NCBI GenBank assembly: GCA_003694385.1 | Contig: RFKA01000070.1 | Span: forward strand, 1-5,888 | Direction: 5' to 3' | DNA from: Candidatus Woesearchaeota archaeon | GTDB lineage: Archaea; Nanobdellota; Nanobdellia; Woesearchaeales; UBA525 | Length of the DNA: 5,888 bases | Shown: positions 1 through 4,689 of the stretch, piece by piece | Layout: each line of letters starts with the position of its first letter | Numbering within the stretch: position 1 is the first letter of the stretch | The notes under the pieces: model-generated | The model's database searches: none | Told to the model about the DNA's origin: nothing | The model's input: the letters and a program-made list of their open reading frames with translations, nothing else | Program-made: the position numbers and the translations under genes

Positions 1-4
1 ACTA

Positions 5-2695
5 ATGGAAAAAGCCCAACGAAGGACCCAACGAAAAAAGTTGTCTGTGCGGAGGCCCATCTACCCACTCCTTTTCCCACTCCTCCTCACAGTACTCAGT
101 ACAGTACTCTTCAGCACAGCTGTTCATGCGGAGCTCGTCCTGCACACATACACGAACGACTTCTCGTTCACAACGCAGAGTCTCGCGCCACTCAAGGCTT
201 GCTCGTGCGAAGCTGCGAGCACGACGTATACCGTCGTGAACACCGGGAACTTTCCCACAGCATACACCGTCACGGTAGAGAGTCAAGACCCGTTCTATAC
301 TCCCTCAGCGACACGTTTCGTGCTCGCCCCCGGTGAACGGACCGACTTCAGCGTCAGAGCAGAACCACCTTGTGGCTGGACTGGCTCGAGCACAAGCGAA
401 GTCCGGGTGACGAGCAGCTATGGTCGAGACCGCACCCTGAGCAGAGAACTCGTCGTGCTCGATTGCCAGAACATACAACTCACTGTTGATGGCCCCGAGA
501 CCGCCAGCGTACTCTCGCCCGCAGAGTTCACAGTCCGTATCAAGAACGTCGCCGATTTCCGCGATGACTTTGAACTCCATGTCACGCCCAACGGGCAGGT
601 CCGCTTCGACGCTGACCGCTGGGCGCCCCTCAACCCTGACGAAGAACGCATTATCCACGCCACGTACCTGCCCGTGCCAGACGAGCAAGGGGATAAGCAA
701 CTTACGTTCACCGTCACGAGTGGAAAGAGCGGCCACTCTGTGAGCACGAAGCGCACACTCACCATTAGCAATGACTACACGCACGAGCTCGTCATGGAGC
801 CGGAAGCGGCGCTCTGCTCGCGCGTCACGAACACAGTGCCGCTCACCGTGCGCAATACGTACGGAGCGGAGAACACGTTCACCCTCTCAGTCGAGGGGCC
901 ATCCTTCCTCGAGCAACAACACGAGGAGTTCACACTCGCCGGCAATGAAGAACGCACCTTCACGCTCAGCTTCACTCCACAACCAGGAGATGAAGGAACA
1001 ACACAGGCACACGTCAGCGTCACAGCACTGCACGGTGCCGCCACCGAAGAGCAAACACTCACCCTGACAACGAACGACTGCTATGCATTCAGCACAAGCA
1101 TTGCCGGACTCCCCGACAACTCAGACACCACTTGCTGCGGGGAGCACACGTATACACTCAATGTTCGCAATGATGGGCTCGACACCGCGAACTACGAAAT
1201 AACGATTGCAGGCCCGAGTTGGATCCTCCCCGAGGAACGCTTCATCACCCTCGCGCCGAAGGAAAACAAGAATGTCCGCGTCTTCGCAGACCTCCCCTGC
1301 GTTGACGCCTCGCACGCAATCCCCATCACGGTCACGAATATCGAAAACGGCGTCTCGGAGAACCTCACGCTGACGCTCAACAGTCAAACACCGCAGACCT
1401 GCCACGCAGTCGCGGTTGAGCCCCAACAACTCACCATCACTCCAGAAACTCCCGTCATAACGTTCATCGTCCGCAATGAAGGAAGCGAAGCAGGAACGTA
1501 TACTCCTCTTGTTGATGCTCGTCTCTACGAGGGTGCAGTAGAAGACTCACTCACCTTAGCGCCGGGTGAGGAGGGGCTCGTCCACCTCAGGACGCGTGGA
1601 AACCTCACCGCCTATGAGCGCGGCATCTATCTTGGCACGCTCTCGCTCATCCATGAGAATGCGCGCTACGAGCACACATTTTGGACTACTCTTCGGCCCG
1701 TGTCCTGGCTGACGAAAACCGGACGCGCCATCATCGGCTTCCTCCGTGCATCAACCGCTTGCTTCTGGGTCATGGCTCTTCTCGCCCTGCTGGTCGTTAT
1801 CGCCCTCCTCTCGCTTTTGTTCTTCCTCTTTGGTGTGGGAACCAAAACACACCTCTCAGAGCATGAACTCTTCGTGACGCGCACAGTCCTCCTCATCGCG
1901 CTCTTCGCCACGCTCATCATTCTCGGTCTTTTTGGCACGCCCAGCGAGCAGGGCGCCGCACCAGCGGGCCATGAAGGGCCGGTGCTTGAATGGTATGAGG
2001 GAGAGCCTTACGCTGTCAATCTCTCCCGGTACTTCGCTGATCCTGATGAGGACACGCTTGTTTTCACCGCAACGAAACCACAATACATTGACGTCGAGAT
2101 ACAGGGAGAGATAGCAACCCTCACTCCTCAACAGGGATTCACTGGGTGGGACCGCGTCGTTTTTACAGCGAGTGATATGCAAGGGGGCGTGACGGACTCG
2201 CCTTTCGTCGGCCTCATGGTGAAAGAACGCGAACCCTCGTTCTTCGCGTGGACCAACCATTACTGTCTCCAAATCAACCTTTGGCTCCTCGCCCTCCTCC
2301 TCTTCCTCCTCCTGCTCATCAGCATTGTTCGTCAACCGCACAGCGAGACACTCATTATCGAGCCCCCGAGGCCGCCACGACGCACTACCAGGAAAGCGAT
2401 CCGCCGAGCCCCGCAGCGTACGAGCGAGGGGTCGAAGCGTCGCGTGTCGAGGAGCCCGAGTAGTCGCCCTCGCCGCCGTCAATCTCCCAGTCGTCGTTCT
2501 CCTGCGCGGCCCGCGCGAGTCGACGCGAAAAGGGAAACAGCCCTTGTTGCTTCGAAGAACGGCGATAAGGTGCATGACCCCCAGTGCTTACTGGCGCGTC
2601 GCATCCCCAAACAGAACCGTGTCGGCTTCTCGAGCAAGGCGGCAGCCGTGAAGAGGGGTTATATCCCATGCCGCGTCTGCCAGCCGTTCGACTAA
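5..2695 (+). CDS. Membrane-anchored surface protein with Ig-like/NEW3-type repeats and a cytoplasmic Ada-like zinc domain
   Basis: An 896-residue protein. Residues 1-42 form a signal peptide: basic n-region, hydrophobic core about 20-39, ending AVHA. Residues 43-565 hold about five beta-rich repeats near 100 residues each (boundaries about 154, 256, 358, 464), each with a V/F-x-V-x-N-x-G-like strand and an L-x-P-G/N-E turn, as in CARDB/NEW3 Ig-like domains. Paired cysteines (66/68, 123, 154, 271, 359, 377/378, 432, 466) could form disulfides outside the cell. Helices at about 586-610 and 627-645 lead to an external cadherin-like domain (about 657-740, ADPDEDTLVFTAT), then a third helix at 757-775. 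The cytoplasmic tail is an Arg/Ser/Pro-rich linker (about 776-845) plus a small domain with H857, C861, C889 and C892, resembling the Ada metal-binding fold. Family assignments are by pattern and the role is unknown; adhesion or envelope structure with internal contact is inferred. ATG at 5 is the first start visible and directly precedes the signal peptide; its promoter lies outside the window. Confidence 0.85.
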   Translation: MEKAQRRTQRKKLSVRRPIYPLLFPLLLTVLSTVLFSTAVHAELVLHTYTNDFSFTTQSLAPLKACSCEAASTTYTVVNTGNFPTAYTVTVESQDPFYTPSATRFVLAPGERTDFSVRAEPPCGWTGSSTSEVRVTSSYGRDRTLSRELVVLDCQNIQLTVDGPETASVLSPAEFTVRIKNVADFRDDFELHVTPNGQVRFDADRWAPLNPDEERIIHATYLPVPDEQGDKQLTFTVTSGKSGHSVSTKRTLTISNDYTHELVMEPEAALCSRVTNTVPLTVRNTYGAENTFTLSVEGPSFLEQQHEEFTLAGNEERTFTLSFTPQPGDEGTTQAHVSVTALHGAATEEQTLTLTTNDCYAFSTSIAGLPDNSDTTCCGEHTYTLNVRNDGLDTANYEITIAGPSWILPEERFITLAPKENKNVRVFADLPCVDASHAIPITVTNIENGVSENLTLTLNSQTPQTCHAVAVEPQQLTITPETPVITFIVRNEGSEAGTYTPLVDARLYEGAVEDSLTLAPGEEGLVHLRTRGNLTAYERGIYLGTLSLIHENARYEHTFWTTLRPVSWLTKTGRAIIGFLRASTACFWVMALLALLVVIALLSLLFFLFGVGTKTHLSEHELFVTRTVLLIALFATLIILGLFGTPSEQGAAPAGHEGPVLEWYEGEPYAVNLSRYFADPDEDTLVFTATKPQYIDVEIQGEIATLTPQQGFTGWDRVVFTASDMQGGVTDSPFVGLMVKEREPSFFAWTNHYCLQINLWLLALLLFLLLLISIVRQPHSETLIIEPPRPPRRTTRKAIRRAPQRTSEGSKRRVSRSPSSRPRRRQSPSRRSPARPARVDAKRETALVASKNGDKVHDPQCLLARRIPKQNRVGFSSKAAAVKRGYIPCRVCQPFD

Positions 2696-2728
2696 TTCCC
2701 GCAACCGATGGCAATGGGGTTCCTCGCA

Positions 2729-2995
2729 CTATCGGAAGAGATTGATGAAGAGGAGTTTGCACAGCTCATCTTTATCCTTCGCGAGTTCAATCTGCCGCGC
2801 GAGGAGCCGATCACCGAATACATCACGCACCCACGTGGCGAAATCGTTGCGCTCCTCATTCACGTGATGCGCAAAGACGTGCTGCTCCATTGTTTGGAGT
2901 TCAGTGAAGAGGTCGTCGAGACTGGAAAGCTCTCCCCCACCGTGTACGAAAAACCGGTGGGTAGGGTCACTGACTGTCATCGCTGCATAACCCAT
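2729..2995 (-). CDS. DUF5752-like small archaeal protein
   Basis: An 88-residue soluble protein of unknown function. After a short N-terminus it has a strand-like FFVHGG (15-20), a helix LSSLDDLFTELQTM (23-36), then the diagnostic core HHVNEERNDFATW (43-55) and VFGDRLLARQI (59-69). I recognise this H-x-V-x(4)-D-F-x-x-W...D-x-x-L-A pattern from archaeal DUF5752-type proteins; the assignment is from memory of the family. The overlapping plus-strand frame has no comparable motif. A minus-facing TATA box at 3023-3030 puts transcription start near 3001, so the mRNA would be almost leaderless with ATG at 2995; Met6 (codon at 2980-2978) is an alternative start. The gene is convergent with the surface-protein gene, separated from it by 33 bp, and divergent from the tRNA. 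No catalytic residues can be identified. Confidence 0.75.
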   Translation of the reverse strand: MGYAAMTVSDPTHRFFVHGGGELSSLDDLFTELQTMEQHVFAHHVNEERNDFATWVRDVFGDRLLARQIELAKDKDELCKLLFINLFR

Positions 2996-3011
2996 TTGTG
3001 AAGGCCGACGC

Positions 3012-3042
3012 GCCAGAAGGGGTTTATAAGCATTTCTCTGGC
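3012..3042 (-). promoter_or_regulatory. TATA box of the DUF5752-like gene inside a dyad
   Basis: On the minus strand, CTTATAAA (3030-3023) is a good archaeal TATA box, preceded by an A-rich GAAATG that suits a B-recognition element. Its centre is about 25 bp from the predicted start of transcription near 3001, just ahead of ATG 2995. Arms GCCAGA (3012-3017) and TCTGGC (3037-3042) form an inverted repeat centred within a base of the TATA centre, which may be an operator; that role is inference. Confidence 0.6.
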
Positions 3043-3064
3043 CTGGTGTTGATATCCAACGACA

Positions 3065-3074
3065 TATTTATAAG
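3065..3074 (+). promoter_or_regulatory. TATA box of the tRNA-Trp gene
   Basis: ATTTATAAG lies with its centre about 30 bp upstream of the mature tRNA 5' end at 3101, so transcription would begin near 3096 and leave a leader of about 5 nt for RNase P. The 9-mer TTTATAAGC (3067-3075) is identical to 3023-3031, 44 bp upstream. The upstream copy is placed for the minus-strand gene, but it could also act weakly toward the tRNA. Confidence 0.7.
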
Positions 3075-3100
3075 CCGTTCGGCGTCCCACAACGAGAATT

Positions 3101-3241
3101 GGGGACGTAGTATAACCTGGCTAGAATATCAGGCTCCAGCATCTTGGAGCGCGGAGCCGAAAGGCAATGACGAGTCGAAAGGTGTGTCCCGCTTGAGGAT
3201 GGTGACACCTGAGGATCGGGGTTCGAATCCCCGCGTCCCCA
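3101..3241 (+). tRNA. trnW: tRNA-Trp (anticodon CCA), with intron
   Basis: The acceptor stem pairs GGGGACG (3101-3107) with CGTCCCC (3234-3240), followed by discriminator A at 3241; the CCA end is not encoded. The T arm is CGGGG-TTCGAAT-CCCCG (3217-3233). The anticodon stem pairs TCAGG (3129-3133) with CCTGA (3208-3212), with spliced loop C-T-CCA-G-A and anticodon at 3136-3138. U8 and A14, and G18-G19 (3119-3120), are in place. The D stem is weak: GTAT (3110-3113) against GAAT (3124-3127) includes an A-A mismatch and two G-U pairs. The variable loop has only four bases. The gene is split by a 67-nt intron between positions 37 and 38, a site often used in archaeal tRNA-Trp genes. It would supply UGG decoding and depends on the archaeal splicing endonuclease and RtcB-type ligase. 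Confidence 0.92.
3140..3206 (+). other. tRNA-Trp intron with bulge-helix-bulge splice motif
   Basis: Precursor pairing gives a symmetric BHB. The outer helix is the anticodon stem TCAGG/CCTGA. The central helix is CTCC (3134-3137) with GGTG (3201-3204), containing one U-U mismatch. The three-base bulges are A-G^C (3138-3140) and A-C^A (3205-3207). The inner helix is ATCTT (3141-3145) with AGGAT (3196-3200). Cutting after the second base of each bulge, the usual archaeal rule, removes exactly 3140-3206. Inside is a GNRA hairpin GCC-GAAA-GGC (3156-3165). The exact ends are inferred from this fold. Confidence 0.85.
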
Positions 3242-3270
3242 TTAGCTACGTGCTCGTCTTTCGCGGTCAA

Positions 3271-3293
3271 AGCAGCGCGGCCAGGGCGCTGCT
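3271..3293 (+). repeat. Strong hairpin between the tRNA and the VTT gene
   Basis: AGCAGCGC (3271-3278) and GCGCTGCT (3286-3293) form a perfect 8-bp GC-rich stem with a 7-base loop. It starts 30 bp after the tRNA end and stops 14 bp before the next TATA box. No T-run follows it, so it is not a standard intrinsic terminator. It could block read-through, protect the tRNA trailer, or be an operator for the next gene; the sequence does not decide. Confidence 0.5.
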
Positions 3294-3306
3294 GCACCAC
3301 CCCATA

Positions 3307-3316
3307 CTTATTTAAA
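3307..3316 (+). promoter_or_regulatory. TATA box of the VTT membrane protein gene
   Basis: CTTATTTAAA has its centre about 27 bp upstream of ATG 3339, which puts the transcription start within a few bases of the start codon. The gene therefore looks leaderless, and no Shine-Dalgarno sequence is seen between box and ATG. This supports ATG 3339 as the true start. Confidence 0.7.
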
Positions 3317-3338
3317 CCGTCTAACTCCTTCCTACCCG

Positions 3339-4097
3339 ATGGCGCGGTATGTAGCAGAGCGCTCGAGTGGAGTAGTTGAGCCACAACTGGGGCCGAAGAA
3401 ACGGCATAAAATCCTCCGGCTTTTTCTCTGGGTCGCGTTCTTCATCGCCCTCTACCTTATGTATCATTGGTTCATCGATAACATAGAGGCCTTCCTGCGC
3501 CAGAGCCCTTTTTTCTGGAGTATTTACGAGGCGATAAAGAACGAGATCGCCGCGCGGAGTCTCCTCGGCCTCTTCTATGTGAGCTTCTTCGGAGCGCTCT
3601 TCTTCCTCCCCCTGCCTGTTGAGGGAGTGTTCATCTTCTACCTGACCGTGACTGACTTCTCCCCCGTGCTCATCATGCTCATGGCGCTGGCCGGGAACCT
3701 CCTAGGCCTCGTCGTTGATTACTTCACTGGCCGCCTCCTCGGTCCTCACATTCTCCAGTGGTTTATGAAGGAGCGCTACGAGCACTTCGCTCGCCGGCTT
3801 AACCGCGCGGGAGGCTTCCTCATCATCATTGGGAACATTATTCCCTTCCCAATCGAGCCACTCACCCTCGTCCTCGGCGCGACACGCTACGGCTTCACGA
3901 AACTCATCCTGTACAGCGCGTTAGGGAAAATCGTGAAATTCCTCTCCCTCTTCTATGGTTATGAGTACTTCCTCACGAGAATCAAGCCTGCAATCCTCGC
4001 ATTAGACGTTCCTCCCTGGCTCTCGTTTATCAAGGCTCCTCTCCTCGTAAACTTTATATATCCTTCTCGCCGCGTCGTCGATGATGGCACGTTCTGA
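3339..4097 (+). CDS. VTT/DedA-family (SNARE-associated) membrane protein
   Basis: A 252-residue multi-pass membrane protein. A basic cytoplasmic N-terminus (about 1-26) is followed by hydrophobic stretches near 27-46, 72-103, 106-127, 157-180 and 186-208. The VTT core is recognisable from AGNLLGLVVDYFTGRLLG (118-135; G119, N120, D127, G131, R132 as in the family's G-N-x-x-G...Y-x-x-G-R pattern), then GGFLIIIGNIIPFPIEP (158-174) and GATRYGF (180-186) with K197. Family members act as lipid scramblases or as transporters in polyprenyl-phosphate recycling; which applies here cannot be told. The arginines of the bacterial DedA R-F-x-P-x-x-R segment are absent, that segment reading GNIIPFPIEP. The length is typical. 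The gene has its own promoter, and its last 17 bases overlap the start of the next gene. Confidence 0.82.
   Translation: MARYVAERSSGVVEPQLGPKKRHKILRLFLWVAFFIALYLMYHWFIDNIEAFLRQSPFFWSIYEAIKNEIAARSLLGLFYVSFFGALFFLPLPVEGVFIFYLTVTDFSPVLIMLMALAGNLLGLVVDYFTGRLLGPHILQWFMKERYEHFARRLNRAGGFLIIIGNIIPFPIEPLTLVLGATRYGFTKLILYSALGKIVKFLSLFYGYEYFLTRIKPAILALDVPPWLSFIKAPLLVNFIYPSRRVVDDGTF
4053..4060 (+). promoter_or_regulatory. TATA box for the coiled-coil gene, inside the VTT coding sequence
   Basis: TTTATATA is a near-ideal archaeal TATA box. Its centre is about 25 bp before tandem ATGs at 4081 and 4084, predicting a leaderless transcript. It overlaps codons for NFIYP near residues 238-242 of the VTT protein. 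The downstream gene can thus be expressed independently of, or as well as, read-through from the VTT gene. Confidence 0.65.
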
Positions 4098-4689
4098 CTT
4101 CAACAGGGAACTCGAGCGCTACCTCGCCGCTCGCGGAGAGAAGAAGGACTGGAGCCTCTTCGTCACGAAACACAAGAAGAAGCCAGAGCCTGTTCCTGAG
4201 AACCTGAAGGATGACGAGGTACAAGTGATTGACGAGCCGCGCAGAGGTTTCTGGGAGCGCCTCTTCGGTGGTGCCCGCTCGGAAGCACTCGTCTCAGAAG
4301 ACCTCACTGAAGAGGAGATGGCACGCCTCGAACGCATGAAACGAGAGATTGATGAGGTGGAGGAGGCTGAACGAGAACACCCGGAGTTTCGCGAGGAACT
4401 CGAAGAGGAACGTGAGACGCTGCTTGAGCGTTTCTTCTCATTTTTCCGCCTCGCCGAGCGCAGGCATAAGCTTGAGGAAAAGGCGGCAGAACTCGACTAC
4501 CTCGAAGAGCATGTCGAGCCGCGCATGGATGAGGACGTGAAGCGCGTCCTGCGTATTGTGCACCGCTGGCTCGGAAAGCTCTCGAAGCGTCAGCGCGACG
4601 CCTTCAAGAAGTCAGCCGATTTCGCTGAGTATAAGGCTCTCCTCGAGAAGTATGGTGTGGCGAAGAAATCATCTGACCTCAAAGACTAG
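4081..4689 (+). CDS. Hypothetical charged coiled-coil protein
   Basis: A 202-residue soluble protein that I do not recognise. The N-terminal third (1-50) is basic then acidic and Pro-rich (KKKPEPVPENLKDDE, 32-46), probably flexible. RRGFWERLFGG (54-64) and LLERFFSFFRLAERR (114-128) are two aromatic amphipathic segments that may touch a membrane or a partner. Between and after them are long Glu/Lys/Arg helices (about 75-113, 123-145) with heptad-like leucines, followed by a compact C-terminal helical part (150-195: VLRIVHRWLGKLSKRQRDAF). No signal peptide, transmembrane helix or catalytic motif is visible. ATG 4081 and ATG 4084 are equally possible starts for a leaderless message. It overlaps the VTT gene by 17 bp, suggesting co-regulation, and its 3' end overlaps the opposing AAA+ gene by 21 bp. 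Confidence 0.75.
   Translation: MMARSDFNRELERYLAARGEKKDWSLFVTKHKKKPEPVPENLKDDEVQVIDEPRRGFWERLFGGARSEALVSEDLTEEEMARLERMKREIDEVEEAEREHPEFREELEEERETLLERFFSFFRLAERRHKLEEKAAELDYLEEHVEPRMDEDVKRVLRIVHRWLGKLSKRQRDAFKKSADFAEYKALLEKYGVAKKSSDLKD

Noticed and set aside
89..109. Near-tandem repeat ACAGTACTC, copies 12 bp apart.
   Set aside because: It lies within the signal-peptide core and encodes similar T-V-L residues; it is better explained by low-complexity hydrophobic coding than by a regulatory site.
1856..2575. Minus-strand open frame of 239 codons.
   Set aside because: It is antisense to the transmembrane and Arg-rich part of the surface protein gene; its low-complexity Arg/Glu composition mirrors the coding strand.
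2705..2735. Weak inverted repeat CCGAT...ATCGG between the first two convergent genes.
   Set aside because: Only 5-bp arms with a 21-base spacer and no T-run; not enough to call a terminator.
2708..3001. Plus-strand open frame of 97 codons opposite the DUF5752-like gene.
   Set aside because: It has no recognisable motif and no upstream TATA box at the right distance, while the minus frame has a conserved-looking core and a well-placed promoter.
2998..3384. Open frames on both strands running across the tRNA region.
   Set aside because: They pass through a well-folded tRNA, its intron and promoters, so they are not genes.
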